This document shows, in pieces, positions 53,997 through 63,060 of a stretch of DNA of 64,000 bases. Within the stretch, counting starts at the first letter, position 1. Every line of letters begins with the position of its first letter. This DNA is from Pseudomonas viciae (GTDB taxonomy: Bacteria > Pseudomonadota > Gammaproteobacteria > Pseudomonadales > Pseudomonadaceae). A model generated the notes under the pieces. That model searched no databases. It was not told where the DNA came from and saw nothing but the letters and a program-made list of their open reading frames with translations. The DNA is taken from assembly GCF_004786035.1 (NCBI RefSeq), contig NZ_CP035088.1, positions 1,338,001-1,402,000 on the forward strand, given 5' to 3'. The translations under genes and the position numbers were made by a program.

Positions 53997-54041
53997 GGGT
54001 CTTTACTCCTGTGTGACCGGTATGGGCCGGTGACACAGGAG
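53997..54041 (+). promoter_or_regulatory. Leader with RBS-sequestering hairpin, OmpA gene 2
   Basis: Same 13-mer GGGTCTTTACTCC. CTCCTGTGTGACCGG (54006-54020) and CCGGTGACACAGGAG (54027-54041) form a 15-position stem with one G-G mismatch and a TATGGG loop. It covers the whole AGGAG site. Confidence 0.72.
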
Positions 54042-54049
54042 CATTCACT

Positions 54050-54775
54050 ATGAACGTTCTAATCAGGGCTGCCTTACCGGTGTTGCTGGCGAGCAGTCTG
54101 TTGTCCGGTTGTGCCACCCACAGCGATGGCAGCGCACCGCTTAATCAACGCACCTGGCCTATCTGCAGCCTGATTGGTGGCCTTGTCGGTGGCGGCCTGG
54201 GAGCCATTGAAAGCAGTGGTTGGGCCGCTGGCGGCGCCGCTTTGGGGCTGCTGGGCGGTGGCTTGATCTGCTACGCCCAGGATGGTGATGAAGACGACGA
54301 TGGCGTATTCGACCGCCGCGACCGTTGTCCCGACACGCCGGCCAATACCCCCGTCGAACATCATGGTTGCCCGCTGCCCCAATACCCGGCCAGCGCCCCA
54401 CCGGTCGAACCTCAAGCCCCCGCGAGCGAAGTCATCACCCTCAACGATGCCGGCAAGGTGCTGTTCGATTTCGACAAGTCCGATCTCACCGCCGCGGCTC
54501 GAAGCCAGCTCGATGGGCTGCTGGGCAAATTGAGTCATGCCAATGTCGCCAGTATCCGCGTGGTCGGCCATACCGACAGCGTGGGTACCGATGCCTACAA
54601 TCAGGCGTTGTCCGAGCGGCGCGCCAGCAGCGTCGTGGAGTATCTGCTGACCCAGGGGCTGGCCCCGGACAAACTCACCAGCGAAGGCAAGGGTGAAAGC
54701 GAGCCGGTGGCCGACAACGAGACCGATGACGGGCGGGCGCAGAACCGTCGGGTCGAACTGCATATTCAGCGTTGA
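54050..54775 (+). CDS. OmpA-family lipoprotein 2 (paralogue)
   Basis: The 241-residue protein has the same plan as the preceding gene: lipobox LSG-Cys21, hydrophobic glycine-rich segment, a TSP3-like repeat (GDEDDDGVFDRRDRCPDTPAN), a Pro-rich linker, and an OmpA domain (GHTDSVGTDAYNQALSERRA; NRRVELHIQ). It is a tandem duplicate that has diverged in sequence, and its leader carries the same motif. Confidence 0.88.
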   Translation: MNVLIRAALPVLLASSLLSGCATHSDGSAPLNQRTWPICSLIGGLVGGGLGAIESSGWAAGGAALGLLGGGLICYAQDGDEDDDGVFDRRDRCPDTPANTPVEHHGCPLPQYPASAPPVEPQAPASEVITLNDAGKVLFDFDKSDLTAAARSQLDGLLGKLSHANVASIRVVGHTDSVGTDAYNQALSERRASSVVEYLLTQGLAPDKLTSEGKGESEPVADNETDDGRAQNRRVELHIQR

Positions 54776-54919
54776 GGCCCGAGCCAGAGCCGTCGGATCG
54801 CGAGGCGTGCGGTTCGGCGGTCACTGGCCGGCGGTAAATTAAATTTGCCTTTGCCTCTGGCTTATCCTGCGCGCAAGCCGTTACTGTGCGGCCAAAGAAT
54901 AATACTCATCGGGGGGCGT

Positions 54920-55192
54920 ATGAAGGTGTTTTGGGGGCTGGGGCGCTTGTTGACCCTGCTGTTCTGGCTGGTGGTGCTGGTCAACCTGATCATACCGTTC
55001 GTCCATCCGCTGCATCTGCTGGTCAACTTCGCCGGGGCGCTGCTGCTGGCGGTGCATTTGCTGGAGCTTTTATTATTCAGGGCCAGCTTCCGTGGCCGAC
55101 CCTCGCCTGGCCGCGATCGCCTCAGGGTACTGCTGTTTGGCATCTTCCACCTGCAAACCCTCCCGACCGCGTCCGAGGCTTCCCATGCGTAA
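54920..55192 (+). CDS. DUF1145 small membrane protein
   Basis: The ATG at 54920, in a GGGGGGCGT context, gives 90 residues with two transmembrane helices (LLTLLFWLVVLVNLIIPFV; LLVNFAGALLLAVHLLELLLF) and a basic tail. It matches DUF1145, of unknown function. Its end overlaps the next start by 8 bases, so it is probably translated together with the collagen-like gene. Confidence 0.8.
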   Translation: MKVFWGLGRLLTLLFWLVVLVNLIIPFVHPLHLLVNFAGALLLAVHLLELLLFRASFRGRPSPGRDRLRVLLFGIFHLQTLPTASEASHA

Positions 55193-55943
55193 ATTGTGTC
55201 TGCTCGTCGCATTCGTCTGCCCGTGGGCTTCGGCTCAAGTGCTCCAGGTAGAAAGCCATTCGCTCATGCGCCTGCCCAATACCACCAGCAGCCTGACCCT
55301 GGAGCGGCTGGATGTGGCCGATTACGGCACCTTGCTGGTGCCTTCCAACGTCACTGAATTGTCCATCGGCCAGTTGCACCTGGGGCGCGAGGCGCGGATC
55401 GCCATCGTGCCTGCGCAACAGGTTTTGGAGATGAAGGTTGTCCAGGCTGAATTGGCCGACGGCAGCCAGATCACTGCCCGTGGTGCACCGGGTACCTATA
55501 CCAGGGCGGCCCGGCCGGGGCGCAATCTGAACTTGCGTTTCAATGCCTTGAAGGCGCCGCTGTTTTCAGTGGATGCCCGTGGTGGTGCTGGCGCCCCAGG
55601 GTTTGTGGGCCTCGACGGGGCCAACGGCCAGGCTCCGGGTTGCACCTGGGGCTCAGCCGGTCGCGGTGCTGACGGCAGTAATGGCGGCGACGGGCAACCG
55701 GGTGCGGCCGGGGCGCTGGTGCGCCTCGAACTGCCCCGCGAGTATCCCGCCGAACAGATCAAGGTGGCGGTGGACGGCGGGGCCGGTGGCGCGGCGGGTC
55801 CGGGTGGCAAGCCTGGGGTCGGGGGCAAGGCCAAGGGTTGCCTGGTCTATACCGCTGACGGTGGCAAAAGCGGTCGCCCTGGTGCCGATGGCCAGCCAGG
55901 GCCTGCCGGCGCGGCGGGAGCGGTGACGGTGCAGCGGTTCTAA
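55185..55943 (+). CDS. Secreted protein with collagen-like Gly-rich C-terminal region
   Basis: The ATG at 55185 gives 252 residues. There is a signal peptide (LCLLVAFVCPWASA). Residues about 20-125 form a beta-rich domain (NVTELSIGQLHLGREARIAI). Residues about 130-250 contain two blocks rich in Gly with G-x-y triplets (GAPGFVGLDGANGQ; GRPGADGQPGPAGAAG) and single Cys in each (GCTWG; KGCLVY). It resembles bacterial collagen-like proteins; the role is unknown. Confidence 0.75.
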   Translation: MRKLCLLVAFVCPWASAQVLQVESHSLMRLPNTTSSLTLERLDVADYGTLLVPSNVTELSIGQLHLGREARIAIVPAQQVLEMKVVQAELADGSQITARGAPGTYTRAARPGRNLNLRFNALKAPLFSVDARGGAGAPGFVGLDGANGQAPGCTWGSAGRGADGSNGGDGQPGAAGALVRLELPREYPAEQIKVAVDGGAGGAAGPGGKPGVGGKAKGCLVYTADGGKSGRPGADGQPGPAGAAGAVTVQRF

Positions 55944-55960
55944 GCGTAGACGGACCCTAG

Positions 55961-56050
55961 TGTGGGAGCGGAGTTGCTCGCGAAGAGGGTGTGTCAGGTT
56001 AATCAATGTTGACTGACCCACCGCTTTCGCGAGCAAGCCCGCTCCCACAG
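55961..56050. repeat. REPIN
   Basis: TGTGGGAGCGGAGTTGCTCGCGAA and TTTCGCGAGCAAGCCCGCTCCCACA are inverted copies, about 45 bases apart, at the same kind of convergent 3' end as elsewhere in the window. Confidence 0.85.
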
Positions 56051-56077
56051 GTTCTGTGTGATACCTGAAGAGTTTCT

Positions 56078-56542
56078 TCAGAGCATCGGTCGCGCCGCAC
56101 CAATCGCTACCACCAGCAGCCCGATCAGCAAATTGATCCCCACCAGTTTGCGAATCTTCCCCAGCACCGCCGCACCCGCCGGCCAATCCTGCGAAGCCAC
56201 AGCGCTACGCAACGAAGGCAGTTGCAAGCCTTGGATACGGATAAACAGCGCGGTCATCACCACATACAAGCCCATCATCACCTGCACATAGCGCGGTGCG
56301 GTTTCGAAGCCGGCGAAGCGCATGTGGATCAGGCCCACACCGCTGATCGGCAAAAGTATCACCGCCACCCAGACCCAAATGAAAAAACGCTGAAACACTT
56401 CTACCCACAACTTGAGCCGGGCAGGGCCTTCAAGGGCCGTCATTGCGGCGGGACGCAGGATCATCCAGGCGAAGAACATGCCGCCGACCCAGACCAGGGC
56501 CGCCAGTAAATGCAGGGTGTAGACAAGGGCAAAGGGTGTCAT
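56078..56542 (-). CDS. CopD-family membrane protein
   Basis: The 154-residue protein has four transmembrane segments (YTLHLLAALVWVGGMFFAWM; FFIWVWVAVILLPISGVGL; VMMGLYVVMTALFIRIQG; LLIGLLVVAIGAA). The conserved His in YTLHLLAALVWVGG fits the CopD/PcoD-like copper-resistance domain. It is a stand-alone small member, and the copper role is not certain. It is divergent from dinG. Confidence 0.75.
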   Translation of the reverse strand: MTPFALVYTLHLLAALVWVGGMFFAWMILRPAAMTALEGPARLKLWVEVFQRFFIWVWVAVILLPISGVGLIHMRFAGFETAPRYVQVMMGLYVVMTALFIRIQGLQLPSLRSAVASQDWPAGAAVLGKIRKLVGINLLIGLLVVAIGAARPML

Positions 56543-56603
56543 TGGGTTACTCCGTTCTGCGCAGGATTCATTAGCGGGGTATGATAGCCGCCGATCCGAA
56601 CCA

Positions 56604-56619
56604 CTGAAAATTTATCCAG
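56604..56619 (+). promoter_or_regulatory. LexA-like box upstream of dinG
   Basis: CTGAAAATTTATCCAG fits CTG-N10-CAG, 23 bases before the dinG ATG. It deviates from the alternating AT core but is well placed. Confidence 0.72.
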
Positions 56620-56641
56620 CGTTTTTAGCGCCCGAACATTC

Positions 56642-58786
56642 ATGATCAGCACCGAACTCAAAACCACGATCCAGGGCGCCTATTCGCGTTTTCTCGAAGC
56701 CAAGAGCCTCAAGCCGCGATATGGCCAGCGCCTGATGATTGCCGAAGTGGCAAAAGTCCTGGGCGACATCGACACCGACGACGAAGGCCGGCGCAGTGGC
56801 GAGCCCGCCGTGGTGGCGGTGGAGGCCGGCACCGGTACCGGCAAGACCGTGGCCTACAGCCTGGCGGCGATCCCTACTGCCAAGGCCGCCGGCAAGCGCC
56901 TGGTGATCGCCACGGCCACGATCGCCCTGCAGGAGCAGATCGTGTTCAAGGACTTGCCTGACCTGATGCGCAACAGCGGGCTGAATTTCACTTTCTCCCT
57001 GGCCAAGGGCCGTGGGCGCTACATGTGCCTGTCCAAGCTCGACATGTTGCTGCAGGAAGGCCAGGCGCAGACCGCCACCGCCCAGCTGTTCGAGGAAGAA
57101 GGCTTCAAGATCGAAGTCGATGAGGCCAGCCAGAAGCTGTTCACCAGCATGATCGAGAAGCTGGCCGGCAATAAGTGGGACGGCGACCGCGACAGCTGGT
57201 CCACGGCCCTGGAAGACGCCGACTGGTCGCGCTTGACCACCGATCACAGCCAGTGCACCAACCGTCATTGCCCGAACTTCGGCCAGTGCGCCTTCTACAA
57301 GGCTCGCGAAGGCATGGGCAAGGTTGACGTGATCGTCACCAACCACGATATGGTGCTGGCCGACCTGGCTTTGGGCGGTGGCGCAGTGCTGCCGGACCCG
57401 CGTGACACGATCTACGTGTTTGATGAAGGCCATCACCTGCCGGACAAGGCCATCGGCCATTTCGCCCATTACACCCGCCTGCGGTCCACCGCCGACTGGC
57501 TGGAAACCACCGCCAAGAACCTCACCAAGCTGCTGGCCCAGCATCCGTTGCCGGGTGACCTGGGCAAGTTCATCGAGCAAGTGCCGGAGCTGGCGCGGGA
57601 AATCAAGACGAACCAGCAGTTCATGTTCACCGCTTGCGAGCAAGTGGCCGATTTCAAGCCTGGCGAAGACGTCGAGGGCCGCGAGCGGCCGCGCCATCGT
57701 TTTGTTGGCGGGGTGATTCCTGAGCACATGCGCGAAATGGGCATCGAGCTCAAGAAGGGTTTTGCCCGCTTGACCGATCTGTTCACCCGCCTGACCGACC
57801 TGCTCAAGGAAGGCATGGATGGCGAGGTCAATATCGGTATCGCCAGCAACCAGGCCGAGGAATGGTATCCGCTGTTTGGCAGTTTGTTGTCCCGCTCCCA
57901 GGGCAATTGGGAGTTGTGGACGGCCTTCACCGCCGAGGACCCGGAAGACAATCCGCCAATGGCGCGTTGGTTGACCCTGGCCGAGAGCGGTTCGTTGTTC
58001 GACATCGAGGTCAATGCCAGCCCGATCCTGGCCGCGGAAATGCTGCGCCGCAACTTGTGGAACGTAGCCTACGGTGCCTTGGTGACGTCCGCGACGTTGA
58101 CCGCCCTGGGCACGTTCGACCGTTTTCGCATGCGCGCCGGCTTGCCGAAGAAAGCCGTGACCGCCGTGGTCCCGAGCCCGTTCCATCACGCCGATGCCGG
58201 GGTGCTGCGGGTGCCGGACCTCAAGGCCGACCCACGGGACGCCGCCGCCCACACCGCCGCGATCATCCGCGATCTGCCGCAATTGGTGGAAGGTTCACGG
58301 GGTACCCTGGTGCTGTTTTCCTCGCGCAAACAGATGCAGGACGTGTTCGATGGCCTCGACCGTGACTGGCGCAAACAGGTGTTCATCCAGGGCAACCTGT
58401 CAAAACAGGAAACCCTGAACAAGCACAAGGCGCGAGTCGACGGCGGGGATTCCAGCGTGCTGTTCGGCCTGGCGAGTTTTGCCGAAGGCGTGGACTTGCC
58501 CGGTGCCTATTGTGAGCACGTGGTGATCGCCAAGATCCCGTTCTCGGTCCCGGACGACCCGGTGGAAGCTGCGCTGGCCGAGTGGATCGAAGCCCGTGGT
58601 GGCAACCCCTTCATGGAAATCTCCGTGCCGGACGCCTCGCTGAAACTGGTCCAGGCCTGCGGTCGGTTGCTGCGTACCGAAGAGGATCGCGGCACCATCA
58701 CCTTGCTCGACCGGCGGCTGGTAACCCAACGCTACGGCAAGGCGATCCTCAACGCGTTGCCGCCGTTTCGGCGGGAGATTTCCTGA
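56642..58786 (+). CDS. dinG: DinG-type ATP-dependent DNA helicase
   Basis: The 714-residue superfamily 2 helicase of the XPD type has Walker A EAGTGTGKT, a four-Cys iron-sulfur cluster (YMCLSKLD...CTNRHCPNFGQC) and the Walker B box VFDEGHHLPD. Later motifs include SATLTALGTFDRF and QACGRLLRTEEDRGTI. It acts on R-loops and forked DNA. A LexA box in the promoter puts it in the SOS set. Confidence 0.95.
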   Translation: MISTELKTTIQGAYSRFLEAKSLKPRYGQRLMIAEVAKVLGDIDTDDEGRRSGEPAVVAVEAGTGTGKTVAYSLAAIPTAKAAGKRLVIATATIALQEQIVFKDLPDLMRNSGLNFTFSLAKGRGRYMCLSKLDMLLQEGQAQTATAQLFEEEGFKIEVDEASQKLFTSMIEKLAGNKWDGDRDSWSTALEDADWSRLTTDHSQCTNRHCPNFGQCAFYKAREGMGKVDVIVTNHDMVLADLALGGGAVLPDPRDTIYVFDEGHHLPDKAIGHFAHYTRLRSTADWLETTAKNLTKLLAQHPLPGDLGKFIEQVPELAREIKTNQQFMFTACEQVADFKPGEDVEGRERPRHRFVGGVIPEHMREMGIELKKGFARLTDLFTRLTDLLKEGMDGEVNIGIASNQAEEWYPLFGSLLSRSQGNWELWTAFTAEDPEDNPPMARWLTLAESGSLFDIEVNASPILAAEMLRRNLWNVAYGALVTSATLTALGTFDRFRMRAGLPKKAVTAVVPSPFHHADAGVLRVPDLKADPRDAAAHTAAIIRDLPQLVEGSRGTLVLFSSRKQMQDVFDGLDRDWRKQVFIQGNLSKQETLNKHKARVDGGDSSVLFGLASFAEGVDLPGAYCEHVVIAKIPFSVPDDPVEAALAEWIEARGGNPFMEISVPDASLKLVQACGRLLRTEEDRGTITLLDRRLVTQRYGKAILNALPPFRREIS

Positions 58787-58943
58787 GGTCGCTGCGATTG
58801 TGTAGCGAAGCCATGTATTTGTGGGAGCAGGCTTGCCACAGGGGGCCAGGCTTAGCCAGCCGTCTCGCGGCGGTTCCCAAAAGCCTGAATGGCTGAAACA
58901 ATGCCAGTCACTTTAAAAAGTGTTTGTTTCAAAGGAGTTGCGG

Positions 58944-60089
58944 GTGCAGATTCAAGGCCATTATGAGCTTCAGTTCGAGGCGGTGCGTGAAGCCTTCGCG
59001 GCGCTGTTCGATGATCCTCAAGAGCGCGGCGCGGCGTTGTGCATTCAAGTCGGTGGCCGAACCGTCATCGATCTGTGGGCCGGGACCGCCGACAAGGATG
59101 GCAGCGAGGCCTGGCACAGCGACACCATCGCCAATCTGTTTTCCTGCACCAAGACGTTCACCGCCGTCACCGCCCTGCAATTGGTGGCCGAGGGCAAGTT
59201 GCAACTGGATGCCCCGGTCGCCCGATATTGGCCTGAGTTTGCCGCAGCCGGCAAGCAATCCATCACCCTGCGCCAGTTGCTCTGTCATCAGGCCGGGTTA
59301 CCGGCGCTGCATGAGCTGTTGGCGCCCGAAGCGCTCTATGACTGGCAGACCATGGTCAATGCCCTGGCCGCTGAAACACCCTGGTGGACACCGGGCGAGG
59401 GCCACGGCTACGCCGCGATCACCTACGGCTGGCTGGTCGGCGAGTTGCTGCGCAGGGCTGATGGTCGTGGCCCGGGAGAGTCCATCGTGGCCCGCATCGC
59501 CAAGCCGTTGGGCCTGGATTTTCACGTTGGCCTGGCCGATGAAGAGTTTCATCGCGTGGCCCACATCGCCCGTGGCAAAGGCAACGTCGGCGATGCGGCG
59601 GCCCAGCGCCTGCTGCAGGTGACGATGCGCGAACCCACGGCCATGACCACCCGGGCTTTCACCAACCCGCCGTCGATCATGACCAGCACCAACAAGCCGG
59701 AGTGGCGGCGCATGCAGCAGCCGGCGGCCAACGGCCACGGCAACGCCCGCAGCCTGGCGGGGTTCTACGCCGGTCTGTTGGACGGCAGCCTGCTGGAAGG
59801 CGAAATGCTCGACGAACTGACTCGTCAGCACAGCCTCGGCGAGGACAAGACACTGTTGACCCGGACCCGTTTCGGCCTGGGTTGCATGCTCGACCAGCCG
59901 GATGTACCGAACGCAACCTACGGCCTCGGCCCACGGGCATTCGGCCATCCGGGGGCGGGGGGCTCCATCGGGTTTGCCGATCCGGAACATGATGTGGCTT
60001 TCGGTTTCGTGACAAACACCCTCGGGCCTTACGTGTTGATGGACCCGCGCGCGCAGAACCTCGCGAGGGTGCTTGCCACTTGTCTGTAA
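58944..60089 (+). CDS. EstB-like serine hydrolase (beta-lactamase family)
   Basis: The GTG at 58944, with AAAGGAG 6 bases upstream, gives 381 residues. The Ser-x-x-Lys motif of class C-like enzymes is SCTK (NLFSCTKTFTAVTALQL), followed by the conserved Tyr in YAAITYGWLVGELL and a HPGAGGS motif near the C-terminus. No signal peptide is seen. It probably hydrolyses an ester or amide; substrate unknown. A partial REP lies upstream at 58818-58838. Confidence 0.85.
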   Translation: MQIQGHYELQFEAVREAFAALFDDPQERGAALCIQVGGRTVIDLWAGTADKDGSEAWHSDTIANLFSCTKTFTAVTALQLVAEGKLQLDAPVARYWPEFAAAGKQSITLRQLLCHQAGLPALHELLAPEALYDWQTMVNALAAETPWWTPGEGHGYAAITYGWLVGELLRRADGRGPGESIVARIAKPLGLDFHVGLADEEFHRVAHIARGKGNVGDAAAQRLLQVTMREPTAMTTRAFTNPPSIMTSTNKPEWRRMQQPAANGHGNARSLAGFYAGLLDGSLLEGEMLDELTRQHSLGEDKTLLTRTRFGLGCMLDQPDVPNATYGLGPRAFGHPGAGGSIGFADPEHDVAFGFVTNTLGPYVLMDPRAQNLARVLATCL

Positions 60090-60208
60090 AACGCCATTGA
60101 AGGCAGTGGGCACAGGAACCTCGTGTCCTTTTCAGTTTCCAAGCGTCTGTTTATGTGGCCCGAACATGGTCTTTTGTTTTTTCATTTACATCATTTTGTG
60201 GATATCCA

Positions 60209-61318
60209 ATGTCATCGAATAAAACTCTCGCTCTGGCGCTGTGCTTCGCTATCACTGGTTGCGCACAAACACCACAAAATGATGCCGAGGGCGGCAGTAG
60301 CTGGTGGCCGTTCGGCTCTTCCGACAAGGTCGCGGCCAAGGAAACGACACCGGTAGCACCCCTGAAACCGGCCGCCGTCGCCCCGCAAGCCAAGGCCGAG
60401 AGCGCTACGCACTGGTGGTGGCCGTTCTCTTCCGATGACGCTGCTGACGTCGCGAAGAAAGATGCCCTCAAGCCTCAAGACAAGCCTGAAGCCAAGGCGC
60501 CAACCGTTGCCAAGGCCGAAGCCGAAAGCAACGGCAAGTGGTGGTGGCCGTTCGGCGGCAAGGATCAGGAAACCGCCAAGGCGGTGCCGATGCCCGACCC
60601 GAAAGTCACCCAGGCCTGGCTCGACGATTACGAGCCGAAATTGCGTACCGCTATCAAGGACAGCAAGCTTGAACTTGAGCGTCGCGACAATGTGCTGGTG
60701 GTAACCGCGCCGGTGGACGGCTCTTTCAACCCGGACCGTCCTGCGATGCTGCTGCCCGTGACCCTCGGCCCGTTCACCCGCGTGGCGAAGATCCTCGAAG
60801 CCGACCCGAAGACTGCGGTGCTGGTCCTGGGCCATGCCGACACCTCGGGCGCGGCGCCGGCCAACCTGAAACTCAGCCAGGAACGTGCCCAGTCCGTGGC
60901 GGCGATTTTCCGTCTCAGCGGCCTGCAACGTGATCGCCTGATGCTGCGCGGCATGGGCGCGGAAGCCCCCCGTGCGGCCAACGACAGCGTGGAAGGTCGT
61001 GCCTTGAACCGTCGCGTGGAATTGCTGGTCACGCCGGCCAACACCATGGTTGCGCTGCTGAGCAAATACAACATGCCTGCCCCTGCGCCGGTGAAAATGG
61101 TGGCCGTCCAGGACGTGAAGCCGGCAGTTCCGGCTCCAGCGCCTGTGGTCAAGAAAGCAACCGCTTCGACCACCAAAAAAGCCCCGGCCAAAAAAACCGC
61201 TGCCAAGACGCCTGCGAAAAAAGCCCCGGCCAAAGCAACTCCGGCGAAGAAACCCCAACCGGCCAAAGCCACCACCGATACCAAAAAAGTCGCGGCGGCC
61301 GATACCCCCAAACAGTGA
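60209..61318 (+). CDS. OmpA-family lipoprotein with WWPF repeats and H1-like tail
   Basis: The ATG at 60209 gives 369 residues in four parts. There is a lipobox ITG-Cys18, and a linker carrying three Trp-rich units (SSWWPFGSS, HWWWPFSSD, KWWWPFGGK). An OmpA-type domain follows (GHADTSGAAPANLKLSQERA; NRRVELLV). The last about 70 residues are Lys, Ala and Pro with repeats such as APAKKTAAKTPAKKAPAK, similar to histone H1-like tails. The last two features are unusual in one envelope protein. pdxH follows 24 bases later. Confidence 0.82.
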   Translation: MSSNKTLALALCFAITGCAQTPQNDAEGGSSWWPFGSSDKVAAKETTPVAPLKPAAVAPQAKAESATHWWWPFSSDDAADVAKKDALKPQDKPEAKAPTVAKAEAESNGKWWWPFGGKDQETAKAVPMPDPKVTQAWLDDYEPKLRTAIKDSKLELERRDNVLVVTAPVDGSFNPDRPAMLLPVTLGPFTRVAKILEADPKTAVLVLGHADTSGAAPANLKLSQERAQSVAAIFRLSGLQRDRLMLRGMGAEAPRAANDSVEGRALNRRVELLVTPANTMVALLSKYNMPAPAPVKMVAVQDVKPAVPAPAPVVKKATASTTKKAPAKKTAAKTPAKKAPAKATPAKKPQPAKATTDTKKVAAADTPKQ

Positions 61319-61342
61319 TGGGCTAACCACAAGGAACGCGCC

Positions 61343-61990
61343 ATGACCCAATCGCTGGCTGATATGCGCCGCGACTACACCCGCGACGGCCTGACCGAGG
61401 CACAAGCCCCGGCCGAGCCGTTCGCGCTGTTCCACCAATGGTTCGCCGATGCGGTGAAAACCGAGCAGGCCCCGGTGGAGGCCAACGCCATGACCCTGGC
61501 GACAGTGGATGCCGACGGGCGCCCTCATTGCCGGATCCTGCTGCTCAAAGGGCTGGACGCCCAGGGCTTCACGTTCTTCACCAACTACGACAGTGCCAAG
61601 GGCCAGCAGCTGGCAGGCAATCCTTTTGCGGCCATGACGTTTTTCTGGCCGACCCTGGAGCGCCAGGTGCGCATCGAGGGCACAGTGGTGAAGGTCACGG
61701 CGCAGGAATCGGACGCCTATTACCAGGTGCGGCCGCTGGGCAGCCGTCTCGGCGCCTGGGCTTCACCCCAGAGTCGGGTGATTGCTGGGCGCGGTGAGCT
61801 GGAAGACTTGCTCAAGGCTACGCAACAGCGCTTCAACGACAACCAACCCCACTGCCCGGAGCACTGGGGCGGTTATCGCTTGCTGCCTGAGCGCATCGAA
61901 TTCTGGCAGGGGCGCGCGAGCCGCCTGCACGATCGCCTCAACTACCGCCTGCAAGGGGCGAACTGGATTCGTGAGCGTCTGGCGCCTTAG
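61343..61990 (+). CDS. pdxH: Pyridoxamine 5'-phosphate oxidase
   Basis: The 215-residue FMN enzyme makes pyridoxal phosphate, the last step of vitamin B6 synthesis and salvage. Motifs are [34 protein letters not shown] and the C-terminal [20 protein letters not shown] precedes the ATG. Its 3' end overlaps the minus-strand small membrane gene by 53 bases. Confidence 0.96.
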   Translation: MTQSLADMRRDYTRDGLTEAQAPAEPFALFHQWFADAVKTEQAPVEANAMTLATVDADGRPHCRILLLKGLDAQGFTFFTNYDSAKGQQLAGNPFAAMTFFWPTLERQVRIEGTVVKVTAQESDAYYQVRPLGSRLGAWASPQSRVIAGRGELEDLLKATQQRFNDNQPHCPEHWGGYRLLPERIEFWQGRASRLHDRLNYRLQGANWIRERLAP

Positions 61991-62222
61991 TCTCGGGATA
62001 ATTTGCCGCAGCGGTTTGAAGCCATTGCGGCAGGTCCCGACGTTTGATGCCTTGCTCCTTGGCGCGGGCCAGTTGCTGCAGCATGTAGGTTTTTTTCTGC
62101 TCATCCCGCCCCGCCAGCGACAGTGCCAGGTCGCGGTCTATCCAGCGTTTGATTCGCACGTACAGCCACCAGTGGAAGTACAGACCGGCCACGGTGGTCG
62201 CGACGATGATGAAATAATCCAT
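61938..62222 (-). CDS. Small single-span membrane protein of unknown function
   Basis: The ATG at 62222 gives 94 residues. An N-terminal membrane segment ([21 protein letters not shown]) is followed by a basic, mostly helical cytosolic part. No known domain. The end overlaps pdxH (convergent). Conserved codon bias and a defined membrane segment support a real gene. Confidence 0.65.
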   Translation of the reverse strand: MDYFIIVATTVAGLYFHWWLYVRIKRWIDRDLALSLAGRDEQKKTYMLQQLARAKEQGIKRRDLPQWLQTAAANYPETKAPDAHESSSPLAGGS

Positions 62223-62391
62223 GAAAAATCCCAGGGTGATGACGCAGGTTTCCGAAATTGGCGCTACTGTTTGGTGAATTTTTCGGGTGCGCCTGTATCC
62301 CACCTGAATGAAAGCAATTTTATCCCAGCGGGGCCGTGACAGGCGTCAAGCTGCGGAGTTTAATGAATCCCTGTCTTTTGGAGTTGATGCT

Positions 62392-62856
62392 ATGCGTAAG
62401 TCTGTTTTGCTGGTTGCTTCCTTTTCCACGATGGCGATGTTGCTCACTGGCTGTCAGTCGAGCCTGACCGGTGACTCCTACTCCCGTGACGAAGCGCGTC
62501 GCGTGCAGACGATCCGCATGGGGACCATCGAATCCCTGCGTCCGGTCAAGATCGAAGGCACCAAGACCCCAATCGGCGGTGCGGCCGGTGCAGTGGTCGG
62601 TGGTGTAGGCGGCAGCGCGATCGGTGGTGGCCGTGGCAGCATCGTCGCCGCGGTGATTGGCGCGGTGGCCGGTGGCCTGATTGGTTCGGCAACCGAAGAA
62701 GGCCTGACCCGCACCCAGGGCGTGGAAATCACCGTTCGCGAAGATGACGGCAGCATGCGTGCCTATGTGCAGCAGGTGCAGGAGAACGAGGTGTTCCGTG
62801 TGGGTGAGCGGGTTCGTATCTCCACTGTGGGCGGCACGAGTCGCGTATCGCACTAA
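62392..62856 (+). CDS. SlyB-like glycine-zipper lipoprotein
   Basis: The ATG at 62392 gives 154 residues. There is a lipobox LTG-Cys21 and a long glycine-zipper membrane-like region (IGGAAGAVVGGVGGSAIGGG and GAVAGGLIGSATE), then a small beta domain (VEITVREDDGSMRAYVQQ). This matches SlyB/PcpP-type outer-membrane lipoproteins, often linked to envelope stress. A strong terminator follows. Confidence 0.87.
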   Translation: MRKSVLLVASFSTMAMLLTGCQSSLTGDSYSRDEARRVQTIRMGTIESLRPVKIEGTKTPIGGAAGAVVGGVGGSAIGGGRGSIVAAVIGAVAGGLIGSATEEGLTRTQGVEITVREDDGSMRAYVQQVQENEVFRVGERVRISTVGGTSRVSH

Positions 62857-62870
62857 GCTGGAATTGCTTT

Positions 62871-62908
62871 GAAACGGCGCTTTTCCTGGACGGAAGGCGC
62901 CGTTTTTT
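62871..62908 (+). terminator. Terminator after the slyB-like gene
   Basis: AAACGGCGC(TTTTCC) pairs with GG(AA)GGCGCCGTTT, followed by TTTTT. Confidence 0.85.
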
Positions 62909-63060
62909 ATGGCTTCGTTTCGGGGGGCGGCGTACATATCCGTTTCTTCGGTAACGGCTGCTTATGGTTCCGCTCTTACAGCGGGTCACTTTTGAGAAGC
63001 GCAAAAGTAACCAAAACGCTTTTGCCCCACCACTCGGTGCCTCGCCTGGGCTCGGCATGC

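Noticed and set aside
56612..58282. 556-codon minus-strand frame opposite dinG
   Set aside because: Shadow of dinG, whose helicase and iron-sulfur motifs are all on the plus strand.
60212..61528. 438-codon minus-strand frame opposite the OmpA/H1-like gene
   Set aside because: Composition (Arg, Gly, Phe runs) is the mirror of the Lys-Ala-Pro repeats. No start signal.
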